From Bacteroidota bacterium (GTDB lineage: Bacteria > Bacteroidota > Bacteroidia > Chitinophagales > Chitinophagaceae): 64,000 bases of DNA. Below the pieces are notes generated by a model, which was given only the letters and a program-made list of their open reading frames with translations, ran no database searches and had not been told where the DNA came from. Position 1 is the stretch's first letter. The number at the start of each line of letters is the position of its first letter. Shown piece by piece: positions 44,022-51,508 of the stretch. A program made the translations under genes and the position numbers. Where the stretch lies: the NCBI GenBank assembly GCA_030706685.1, contig JAUZOA010000012.1, positions 35,685 through 99,684 on the forward strand, written 5' to 3'.

Positions 44022-44627
44022 ATGAAAAAAATATTCTTATCCGCGTTCCCGGTTATGGTTGCCGGCTTATTCGCATTAAAGCCTGCTGGCGACCCTCTCC
44101 CCATCGGGTCGTCCATCCCGGGGCCTGAAGTAAAAATGAAAGATATTTCCGGTAAAGAAGTAGCCTTCAATGATGCGATGAAAAAATCCGGGTTGCTCGT
44201 GATGTTTAGCTGCAACACCTGCCCCATCGTTCACAAGTATGAGTCCCGGACAGTAGAGGTATGTAAAAAAGCGCTGGATAATAATATTGGCGTGATCCTG
44301 CTTAATTCCAATGAAGCTACCCGGAATGAAGGGGATTCTTACAATGATATGAAAGGCTATGCCGGAAGACTGGGCTATGCCTGGAGTTATGTTGTGGATA
44401 ATAATTCCGCTATGGCCGACAAATTTGGCGCCACCCGCACTCCCGAGGCATTTTTGTTTGACAAAGAAGGCAAATTGGTTTATCATGGCGCTATTGATGA
44501 TAATGCCAACGGCCCCGATGAAGTGACCCGTAAACACCTTTCAATAGCCATTGATGAGCTGCTAAGCGGCAAGAATGTATCTGTCAAAAATACAAGGTCG
44601 GTAGGCTGCAGTATTAAAAGGCTTTAA
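44022..44627 (+). CDS. Exported thioredoxin-fold (redoxin) protein
   Basis: A 201-residue protein with a signal sequence (IFLSAFPVMVAGLFALKPAG) and an AhpC/TlpA-like thioredoxin fold. The redox site is FSCNTCPIVHKYE, a CxxCP motif, and the cis-proline loop is in FGATRTPEAFLFDKEGKLVYHGAIDD. The family contains small periplasmic reductases or cytochrome maturation-like proteins of uncertain substrate. A hairpin terminator follows at 44733. Confidence 0.82.
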   Translation: MKKIFLSAFPVMVAGLFALKPAGDPLPIGSSIPGPEVKMKDISGKEVAFNDAMKKSGLLVMFSCNTCPIVHKYESRTVEVCKKALDNNIGVILLNSNEATRNEGDSYNDMKGYAGRLGYAWSYVVDNNSAMADKFGATRTPEAFLFDKEGKLVYHGAIDDNANGPDEVTRKHLSIAIDELLSGKNVSVKNTRSVGCSIKRL

Positions 44628-44732
44628 TAACCCTTTTGATGTCCTCCGCGAAGCCGGGCCGTCCGGGGAGAAATTATGTCTCCCGTCTTTTTGAAATATC
44701 TATACTATTTTTTTAAAAAAATTATGGAAACA

Positions 44733-44774
44733 AAAAAATGTGGCATCCCAATTTCTGCCGAAACCACATTTTTT
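44733..44774. terminator. Hairpin AAAAAATGTGG/CCACATTTTTT
   Basis: Perfect 11-base inverted repeat (44733-44743 and 44764-44774) with 20-base loop and a T-run in both directions. It fits a bidirectional terminator after the redoxin gene. Confidence 0.65.
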
Positions 44775-44851
44775 AACATGTCTGCTGATCTTGCTTCGCG
44801 ATCACTTTTGCAGTGACGCAGTCCAGGGCGGCAGGCTCAAACCCGCGGCTT

Positions 44852-45055
44852 ATGATCACCCGCACACTCATCAACCGGCTTATCATTTTAACTTTTATGG
44901 TATTGGTAGGGTATTCCCTGGCATATGGCATCAGGGTTCGGAGTGCAACCGGCATCATATTAGCATTGATAAGCCTGGGCGCAGGTATTTATTTTTTGTA
45001 CTTGCTGGCAAAAGCCAAAGAGGAATTGAAACAAGAACAGGAAGAAGCAGCTTAA
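44852..45055 (+). CDS. Small two-helix membrane protein
   Basis: About 67 residues from MITRTLINRL (80 if the ATG at 44813 is used). Two hydrophobic segments (LIILTFMVLVGYSLAYGI and ATGIILALISLGAGIYFLYLLA) are followed by a charged tail (KAKEELKQEQEEAA). No family recognised. It is convergent with the thioredoxin gene at 45052, overlapping by four bases. It may be a real small membrane protein, judged by clean hydrophobicity and charge pattern. Confidence 0.55.
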   Translation: MITRTLINRLIILTFMVLVGYSLAYGIRVRSATGIILALISLGAGIYFLYLLAKAKEELKQEQEEAA

Positions 45056-45534
45056 TTTCTTCCAAGTATAGCCATGATTTCTTTTTCAAATTTTTCTTCC
45101 GGTACCTTTTCTTCATAAAACTTCCTGTACCCTTTTTTATTATTTACAAAAAGCGTGGCGGGTATTGCACCCGACCAGGCGCTGTCTATCTTTGGGCAGA
45201 AGTAATCGGCATTGGTTTCATTCAGCCAGGCAATCGGGGCTGTAAACTTTCTTTTTTCAGCAAATGGTTTGATCTTGCTGTAATCTTCCTGCAGATCGAG
45301 GCTGACTAATAATAATTTTACACTGTCCTTCTCATATCTTTTCACCCATTCCTGGAAATAAGGAATCTCTTCGACACAGGGAACACAGAATGTGGCCCAG
45401 AAACTGATAACCATGGGTGTCTTGCTTTCTTTGATCGTCTTTTCCAGGTCAGTGATCTTTATCTTCCTTACCCCTTGGGAAAAACAGCAAACTGCCGACA
45501 AGAGAATTGCGCCAAGAATAAAATACCTCTTCAT
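45052..45534 (-). CDS. TlpA-like periplasmic thioredoxin
   Basis: A 160-residue protein with signal peptide (MKRYFILGAILLSAVCCFSQ) and a thioredoxin fold of the TlpA/ResA group. The active site is SFWATFCVPCVEEIPYFQEW (CxxC as CVPC), with the cis-Pro in GAIPATLFVNNKKG. Probably reduces disulfides in the periplasm, for example in cytochrome c maturation or for an unidentified partner. The gene lies downstream of trmH on the same strand, 35 bp away. Confidence 0.85.
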   Translation of the reverse strand: MKRYFILGAILLSAVCCFSQGVRKIKITDLEKTIKESKTPMVISFWATFCVPCVEEIPYFQEWVKRYEKDSVKLLLVSLDLQEDYSKIKPFAEKRKFTAPIAWLNETNADYFCPKIDSAWSGAIPATLFVNNKKGYRKFYEEKVPEEKFEKEIMAILGRN

Positions 45535-45569
45535 CTGTAAAAACTTTAAACGTTAAGCCTTTTAAACCC

Positions 45570-46160
45570 TTAAACCTCTTCTTTAAACCCCCATTCCTTA
45601 AATAACTCATTATACCTGCGATCATCTAATTTTCGTTGGCTATAATGCCCTGCATTGGTCTTTTGACGGAATGCCTCATACAGGGTGACCGCACAGGCTA
45701 CGCTGATATTCAGCGACCGGATAATACCTGTTTGCGGGATTATAAAATTACCATCCGCGAGCTTTCTTATTTCTTCGCTTACACCGGAATGTTCATTGCC
45801 AAAGACCAGCGCGATACTTTTGGTCAGATCAACTGAATATAAATCTACGGCATCACTGCTTAAATGAGTGGTTAAAATCGTTGAATAGCTTTTCCTGAGC
45901 GCTGCAAAACACTCTTCAGCATTTTCAAACTGGTGAATGGTCAGCCATTTGGCAGCGCTGGAGGAGCTTTTGGCCCCCCATTTCTTATGCCTCGGGATCT
46001 TCGTGGTAAGAATATAGATATCCTGCACACCGGCCGCATCGCAACTGCGCATCACCGCAGAGATATTATGCGGATCAAAAACGTTTTCCAGTACGATCGT
46101 AATATCATTCTGCCGTTTATTCAATACCGAAGCCAGTCTTTCATATCGTTCCGGGGTCAT
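45570..46160 (-). CDS. trmH: tRNA (guanosine(18)-2'-O)-methyltransferase TrmH
   Basis: SPOUT-family RNA methyltransferase, 196 residues, with the trefoil knot motifs ISAVMRSCDAAGVQDIYI, LVFGNEHSGVS and IIRSLNISVACAVTLYEAFRQK. The opening PERYERLASVLNKRQNDITIVLENVFDPHN closely follows the E. coli TrmH N terminus, favouring Gm18 of tRNA as the target over rRNA. It has the usual length. Confidence 0.87.
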   Translation of the reverse strand: MTPERYERLASVLNKRQNDITIVLENVFDPHNISAVMRSCDAAGVQDIYILTTKIPRHKKWGAKSSSSAAKWLTIHQFENAEECFAALRKSYSTILTTHLSSDAVDLYSVDLTKSIALVFGNEHSGVSEEIRKLADGNFIIPQTGIIRSLNISVACAVTLYEAFRQKTNAGHYSQRKLDDRRYNELFKEWGFKEEV

Positions 46161-46252
46161 AAAAACGAATGGGGTTTAGCTTGCAAAACTGTTTAATTTA
46201 TTTATATTTATAGTTGACGTTCGCTTATCTTTTGCCCATAATCAAAAAAATC

Positions 46253-47710
46253 ATGAAATACCCTAAAATTCAAAATTATATCAATGGCGCCTTTGTTGAT
46301 GCATCTTCCGGCCGCAGCCTCCCGGTTATTTCACCGGTAGACGGTAATTTATTGTCGGAAGTGCCGATGTCCACCGCCAAAGACCTGGATGCGGCCGTCA
46401 AAGCGGCTAAAAAAGCTTTCCCCGCCTGGAGCAAAACGCCTATCAAAGAAAGAGTACAGGTTTTCTTTCGCTATAAATATTTGCTGGAAAAAAATTTAAA
46501 GGAACTGGCTGAACTGGTGCAGGAAGAAAATGGCAAGACTTATGGCGAAGCCGTAGCAGAAATTGAAAAAAGCATTGAATTGACTGAATTCGCTACTTCC
46601 CTTCCCCAGCTAGTGACCGGTGAAGTGCTGGAAGTAAGTAAAGGGGTAGAATGCAGAACGGAACATGTGGCATTGGGTGTAGTGGCTTCCATTGTTCCTT
46701 TCAATTTCCCGAGCATGGTTCCCAACTGGACCTTGCCAAACGCTATTGCCCTGGGAAATTGCATGATCATTAAACCATCGGAAAAAGTGCCATTGAGTTG
46801 CGGTCGTTTGGCCCTGTTATTAAAAGAAGCAGGTTTACCCGACGGCGTTTTTAATATTGTAAATGGCGATAGTGAAATTGTAACAGCTATCTGTGATCAC
46901 CCGGGTATTGAAGCTATTTCTTTTGTTGGCTCTACCAAAGTAGCGAAGATCGTTTACCAGAGAGCTACTTCCAATTATAAGAGATGCCTTGCGCTTGGCG
47001 GCGCGAAGAATCACCTGATGGTGCTACCGGATGCGATCCCGGCCATGACGGCGCAAAATGTAGCCGCTTCCATGAGCGGTTGCGCCGGTCAAAGATGTAT
47101 GGCGGCCTCCGCTATGGTAGGCGTAGGAAATATTGACCATATCATTGACAAAATATGTGAAGAAGCAAAAAAGATCGTTCCGGGAGAAAACCTGGGAGCC
47201 GTGATCAGCAAAGAATCGAAAGAAAGGATTGAAGGTTATATCACGGAAGCGGAAAAACAGGGAGCTAAGATTTTGGTGGATGGACGCAACGCGAAAGTAA
47301 AAGGAAAAGAAAATGGAACTTATGTGGGGCCTACCGTGATTGATTATGTAAAGCCTGAGATGAGTGTAGCGAAAGAAGAAATATTTGGCCCCGTTATTTC
47401 GATCATGCGGACTAAAACCGTGGATGAAGCCCTTGCGATTGAGAATGCGAATCCTTATGGTAATGCCGCATCGGTATTTACACAAAATGGCGGTATGGCG
47501 CGTTATATTATTGATCGGGCAAGCGCCGGGATGATCGGTGTAAACGTTGGTGTGCCGGTACCAAGAGAGCCTTTTTCTTTTGGTGGCTGGAATGAAAGTA
47601 AGTTTGGCGTGGGCGATATAACGGGAAAGAGTTCGATTGAATTCTGGACCAAACTGAAAAAGAGTACAACGAAATGGAATCCGGAAGCGGGGATTAACTG
47701 GATGTCTTAG
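46253..47710 (+). CDS. mmsA: CoA-acylating (methyl)malonate-semialdehyde dehydrogenase
   Basis: About 485 residues of the aldehyde dehydrogenase superfamily. It oxidises malonate semialdehyde or methylmalonate semialdehyde to acetyl-CoA or propionyl-CoA with CO2 release and NADH formation. The catalytic Cys is in MSGCAGQRCMAAS, the NAD fold has FNFPSMVPNW and SFVGSTKVA, and the C terminus shows the MmsA-type EPFSFGGWNESKFG. The CoA-acylating subgroup has Cys in a GQRCMA context, as here. The start at 46253 (MKYPKIQNYING) matches the family N terminus; the ORF from 46214 precedes a TATCTTTT -7-like motif. It is the last step of the pyrimidine catabolic cluster. Confidence 0.93.
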   Translation: MKYPKIQNYINGAFVDASSGRSLPVISPVDGNLLSEVPMSTAKDLDAAVKAAKKAFPAWSKTPIKERVQVFFRYKYLLEKNLKELAELVQEENGKTYGEAVAEIEKSIELTEFATSLPQLVTGEVLEVSKGVECRTEHVALGVVASIVPFNFPSMVPNWTLPNAIALGNCMIIKPSEKVPLSCGRLALLLKEAGLPDGVFNIVNGDSEIVTAICDHPGIEAISFVGSTKVAKIVYQRATSNYKRCLALGGAKNHLMVLPDAIPAMTAQNVAASMSGCAGQRCMAASAMVGVGNIDHIIDKICEEAKKIVPGENLGAVISKESKERIEGYITEAEKQGAKILVDGRNAKVKGKENGTYVGPTVIDYVKPEMSVAKEEIFGPVISIMRTKTVDEALAIENANPYGNAASVFTQNGGMARYIIDRASAGMIGVNVGVPVPREPFSFGGWNESKFGVGDITGKSSIEFWTKLKKSTTKWNPEAGINWMS

Positions 47711-48303
47711 CACACGGATGACACGGGTTGGACGGATCATAATGGATTCATTCTGCTTCGCAGAAATGGGATAATGAGACACTAAGATGAATATGAAACA
47801 CGAAGGGATTACTGAGAAGATTATTCAGGCATTTTATAAGGTTTACAATACCCTTGGATATGGATTCTTAGAGAAAGTATATTTGAATGCCCTATTTATA
47901 GAACTGGCGACAATGGGATTCAAAGTAGATAAAGAAAAAAGAATTTTAGTTTATTATTTTGGAAATGTTGTTGGGGATTATAATGCAGACCTGATTGTTG
48001 AAGAAGTTGTTGCTGTAGAGCTAAAGGCTATCGAGTTTCTTGTTGAAGAAAATGAACACCAATTAATAAATTATTTAAAAGCGACAAATATCGAAGTAGG
48101 ATTACTATTAAATTTTGGCAAGAAACCCCAGGTGAAAAGAAAAATTTTTGACAATGATAAAAAGCCTATGTTGAAGTGATGAGTCAACACACGGACAAGA
48201 CAGATTGGATGAATTTATACTGGTAAAAAACACAGGGCAAAATCCTGATTCTACGAAGTAGAATGAATCCATTATGATCCGTCCAACCCGTGTCATCCGT
48301 GTG
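47711..48303. mobile_element. Inverted-repeat-bounded GxxExxY cassette
   Basis: Left arm 47711-47765 and right arm 48249-48303 are inverted copies, identical at 53 of 55 positions and starting CACACGGATGACACGGGTTG. The inner end of each arm is itself a hairpin: TTCTGC-TTC-GCAGAA at 47751-47765 and TTCTAC-GAA-GTAGAA at 48249-48263. The two differences change both strands of the hairpin stem together (GC to AT). A decayed direct copy of the arm begins at 48188. The only ORF inside encodes a GxxExxY protein. No target-site duplication is evident. Confidence 0.75.
47787..48179 (+). CDS. GxxExxY family protein (PD-(D/E)XK-like fold)
   Basis: A 130-residue small soluble protein of the GxxExxY family, named after the motif GYGFLEKVY (residues 24-32) visible here. 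Downstream, DYNADLIVEEVVAVELKAIE contains the Asp, Glu and ELK residues that recall the PD-(D/E)XK nuclease core, with which the family has been grouped. Function is not established. The ATG at 47787 or the Met two codons later can start it. It is enclosed by 55-base inverted repeats and interrupts the pyrimidine catabolic cluster without relation to it. Confidence 0.85.
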   Translation: MNMKHEGITEKIIQAFYKVYNTLGYGFLEKVYLNALFIELATMGFKVDKEKRILVYYFGNVVGDYNADLIVEEVVAVELKAIEFLVEENEHQLINYLKATNIEVGLLLNFGKKPQVKRKIFDNDKKPMLK

Positions 48304-48406
48304 CAAAAAGAATTAGTTGCTGAAAAAAAATTACCGCACGATAAAGAGTGCGATGCAACAGGTGATGCCATGAAAAACAGAAGCTGGTAACACAAAAAAA
48401 TAATTT

Positions 48407-49789
48407 ATGAGTACAAAAGAAATTGCAAAAACAAAGACTCCTCCAGGCTCCCCTTTAGGGGCGGGGGGGCCAATCATCCAGGACAACCAGGATTATACTT
48501 TATTCTCCTGGAGCAAACAAAAAGGCACCAACCCCATCGCTGTAAAATACGGCGAAGGTGTTTACCTCTACGATTACGATGGCAAACGTTATATTGATTT
48601 TTCATCAGGGTTGATGAACGTGAATATTGGTCATGGTGATCAGCGGGTCACCGCAGCCGTCGTTAAACAGATGCAGGAAGTAGCGTATGTAACACCCTCC
48701 TGCGTTACTAAAGCACGGGGCGACCTGGGAAAGAAATTAGCAGAGATATGTCCCGGCGATCTGAATAAAGCCTTCTTTACTTTATGCGGGGCTAGTTCCA
48801 TTGAAAATGGGATCAAACTCGCGAGATTATATACAGGTCGGCATAAGATACTGACCCGCTACCAATCTTATCATGGCGCATCGTATGGCGCCATGTCTGC
48901 CAGCGGCGATCCAAGACGTTTGTCGATGGATACGCAGCAGGCTCCCAACTTTGTTCATTTCGACCTTCCCTATTTATACCGCTGGGAATATGGGGAAGAA
49001 AATTTATTGAAAGAATCCGTTGCAAGTCTTGAACGGGTTATTGCTTATGAAGGTCCGGGCAATATTGCCGCCATTCTTTTAGAAGGTGAATCGGGCTCTT
49101 CCGGCTGTTTGAAATATCCAGTCGGTTATTTGAAGAAAGTGAGAGAAATATGTAACAAACATGGCATATTATTGATAATTGATGAAGTGATGAGTGGCTT
49201 TGGCCGGACAGGCAGATGGTTTGGCTTCGAAAATCATGGTATCATCCCGGATATGATCGCTATGGCCAAAGGACTCACTTCCGGTTACCTGCCATTTGGT
49301 TGTTTGATGGTATCTGATAAGATCGCCGCCAAATATGATGATACGGTACTGGCCCTGGGCCTCACGTACTCCGCTCATCCTGTCTGTTGCGCGGCTGCCC
49401 TCGAAATGATGAAGATATATGAAGATGATAATTTAATTGCCCATGCAGCCACCATGGGTAAATACATTGATCAGCAGGTAGAGTTATTAAAGAAAAAACA
49501 TCCCAGCGTTGGTGATTTCAGAAATACCGGTCTGCTGGGTTGCATTGAGTTGGTAAAAAACAGGACGACCAAAGAACCGATGGCGCCCTTTAATGCCAAA
49601 CCGGATGAAATGGCCGTAATGAATAAGGTTGCGGCAAAGATCAAAGAGCTGGGCATGTACACATTTGTACGGTGGAGTTACATTTTCATTGCGCCACCCT
49701 TGTGTGTGACAAAGGAACAGATAGATGAAGGATTAGCGATTATCAGCGAAGCGATAAAGATTGCCGATGAGCATACAGGCTCTATCTGA
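48407..49789 (+). CDS. Class III aminotransferase (beta-alanine-type)
   Basis: A 460-residue PLP-dependent omega-aminotransferase. SCVTKARGDLGKKL and LCGASSIENGIKLARLYTGRHKILTRYQSYHGASYGA form the PLP phosphate-binding part, LLIIDEVMSGFGRTGRWFGFENHG holds the Asp that contacts the pyridine nitrogen, and the Schiff-base Lys is in MAKGLTSGYLP. In this cluster the likely reaction is beta-alanine (or 3-aminoisobutyrate) to malonate (or methylmalonate) semialdehyde, feeding mmsA. Residues 11-22 (PPGSPLGAGGP) are encoded by a palindromic repeat (48437-48471) and are absent from ordinary relatives as far as I can judge. Confidence 0.88.
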   Translation: MSTKEIAKTKTPPGSPLGAGGPIIQDNQDYTLFSWSKQKGTNPIAVKYGEGVYLYDYDGKRYIDFSSGLMNVNIGHGDQRVTAAVVKQMQEVAYVTPSCVTKARGDLGKKLAEICPGDLNKAFFTLCGASSIENGIKLARLYTGRHKILTRYQSYHGASYGAMSASGDPRRLSMDTQQAPNFVHFDLPYLYRWEYGEENLLKESVASLERVIAYEGPGNIAAILLEGESGSSGCLKYPVGYLKKVREICNKHGILLIIDEVMSGFGRTGRWFGFENHGIIPDMIAMAKGLTSGYLPFGCLMVSDKIAAKYDDTVLALGLTYSAHPVCCAAALEMMKIYEDDNLIAHAATMGKYIDQQVELLKKKHPSVGDFRNTGLLGCIELVKNRTTKEPMAPFNAKPDEMAVMNKVAAKIKELGMYTFVRWSYIFIAPPLCVTKEQIDEGLAIISEAIKIADEHTGSI

Positions 49790-49928
49790 ATCTCCCCGCT
49801 TCGGGCGGAAGGCTTGCAGGAACACAGACCCTGGCAGCTCAATAGTCATTCAAATGTTGAAATGCTTAATTATCTAAGTTGATAAATATTCTGAAGCCCG
49901 GCCTCCCTCTCTGCGTCATATCGGCCAA

Positions 49929-49996
49929 CGTCATTGCGAGCAAACGTCATTGCGAGCAAAGCGAAGCAAAGCAAAGCGAAGCAAAGCGAAGCAAAG
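49929..49996. repeat. Direct repeat array upstream of the NCS1 permease
   Basis: Two adjacent copies of CGTCATTGCGAGCAAA (49929-49944 and 49945-49960) are followed by about 36 bases built from the five-base words GCGAA and GCAAA (49961-49996). The array lies in the 5' leader, ending 21 bases before the ATG at 50018. The rest of 49790-50017 shows no gene. Confidence 0.7.
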
Positions 49997-50017
49997 AGGG
50001 ATCGAGGGTGAGGCCAA

Positions 50018-51508
50018 ATGAGCGAAAAACAAAACATACCTGACAATTCTCTCATCAACGAAGACCTGGCTCCCGTTCCGCAGAAGCTGCGCAAATGGGG
50101 AACATGGAACTATGCTGCCTTATGGATAAGCATGAGTCTTTGCATTCCTACTTACACCATGGCCAGTTCCATGATCAATAATGGCATGAGTTGGTGGCAG
50201 GCTGTATTGACGATATTCCTTGGCAACGCGATTGTTTTGGTACCAATGCTGCTAAACGGTCATGCCGGCGCTAAATATGGAATACCTTTTCCTGTATTTG
50301 CCAGGGCCAGTTTTGGCATAAAAGGAGCGAATATACCTGCGATGCTGCGGGCAATCGTGGCCTGCGGCTGGTTTGGTATTCAAACATGGATCGGCGGAGA
50401 ATCCTTGTATCATCTTATCAGGGCATGGAACCCGTCGCTGGAAGAAATCGATACAGTATCGCTTTTACCACAGGCATTACCATTAGTATGTTTCGCGCTT
50501 TTCTGGCTCCTGAATATGTTCATCATCTATAAAGGCGTGGAAAGCATCCGGAAACTGTTAGTATTCAAAGCTATTTTTTTACCTATTGCTGCGATTGCTT
50601 TATTCTGCTGGGCGGTGATGGCAGCAAAAGGTCTCGGACCCATACTGAGTGAGCCTTCAAAATTTACGGATTCGTCTTCCTTCTTCAAATTCTTCTTTCC
50701 GGCATTAACGGCAGTGGTTGGTTTCTGGGCCACACTTTCATTAAATATTCCTGATTTTACCAGGTATTCAAAAAGCCAAAAAGCCCATATAAAAGGACAG
50801 GCCATTGGCTTGCCTCCTTCTATGACCCTGTTCGCTTTCGTCGGCGTAGTCGTTACTTCCGCTTCTGCTATCATCTATGGAAGCCCTGAATGGGACCCGG
50901 TAAAACTGGCTGGTAAATTTGATAGCAAACTGATGGTAACTTTTGCGATGATCGGCATTATCATATCCACGCTGGCGACCAATATCGCGGCCAATATCGT
51001 AAGCCCGGCGAATGATTTCTCTCATCTCGCTCCTAAAAAAATAAATTTCAAACTGGGAGGCTATATTACGGGTATTATTGGCGTACTGATCTTTCCCTGG
51101 AAACTGATGGCTGATCCCAACGGCTACATTTTCAGATGGCTGATCGCTTACTCGAGTTTACTGGGACCGATCGGCGGCATTATGATTGCCGATTATTATT
51201 TTATACGAAATAAAGAATTAGTGGTTGAAGAATTATACAGGCACAAAGGACGGTATAGCTTTACAAACGGTTTTAACTCAAAAGCGATCATTGCCCTGTT
51301 ATTGGGCATACTTCCCAATGTACCCGGGTTTTTACTGCAGGTCAGATTAGTTGCTGACAATAAATTCCCGGCCTGGGTTTCAAACCTGTATAACTATGCA
51401 TGGTTCGTCGGCTTTTTCGTTTCAGGTATTGTCTATATGATTTTAATGCGATCCTATAAAACTGCAACATCAAAAATTAAAGATTCAGCTTATGTCGCTA
51501 TTGATTAA
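50018..51508 (+). CDS. NCS1 family nucleobase permease
   Basis: A 496-residue membrane protein with about 12 helices of the nucleobase:cation symporter 1 family (uracil, cytosine, allantoin, hydantoin). Signature stretches are LRKWGTWNYAALWISMSLCIPTYTMASSMI at the start of TM1 and TM2, ARASFGIKGANIPAMLRAIVACGWFGIQTWIGGESLYHLI, and SLNIPDFTRYSKSQKAHIKGQAIGLP. The location between aminotransferase and dihydropyrimidinase points to uracil, thymine or dihydropyrimidine uptake. Its end overlaps the next gene by 17 bases, indicating one transcript. Confidence 0.9.
   Translation: MSEKQNIPDNSLINEDLAPVPQKLRKWGTWNYAALWISMSLCIPTYTMASSMINNGMSWWQAVLTIFLGNAIVLVPMLLNGHAGAKYGIPFPVFARASFGIKGANIPAMLRAIVACGWFGIQTWIGGESLYHLIRAWNPSLEEIDTVSLLPQALPLVCFALFWLLNMFIIYKGVESIRKLLVFKAIFLPIAAIALFCWAVMAAKGLGPILSEPSKFTDSSSFFKFFFPALTAVVGFWATLSLNIPDFTRYSKSQKAHIKGQAIGLPPSMTLFAFVGVVVTSASAIIYGSPEWDPVKLAGKFDSKLMVTFAMIGIIISTLATNIAANIVSPANDFSHLAPKKINFKLGGYITGIIGVLIFPWKLMADPNGYIFRWLIAYSSLLGPIGGIMIADYYFIRNKELVVEELYRHKGRYSFTNGFNSKAIIALLLGILPNVPGFLLQVRLVADNKFPAWVSNLYNYAWFVGFFVSGIVYMILMRSYKTATSKIKDSAYVAID

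Noticed and set aside
44775..44851. tRNA-like or riboswitch fold before the small membrane gene
   Set aside because: No cloverleaf can be drawn and no known aptamer core is recognised.
44740..45309. 189-residue plus-strand ORF
   Set aside because: It overlaps the small membrane protein and the TlpA-like gene in other frames and begins inside a terminator hairpin; its composition is not protein-like.
47024..47782. 252-residue minus-strand ORF over mmsA
   Set aside because: It is antisense to the conserved mmsA sequence and has Arg/His-rich composition typical of a shadow frame.
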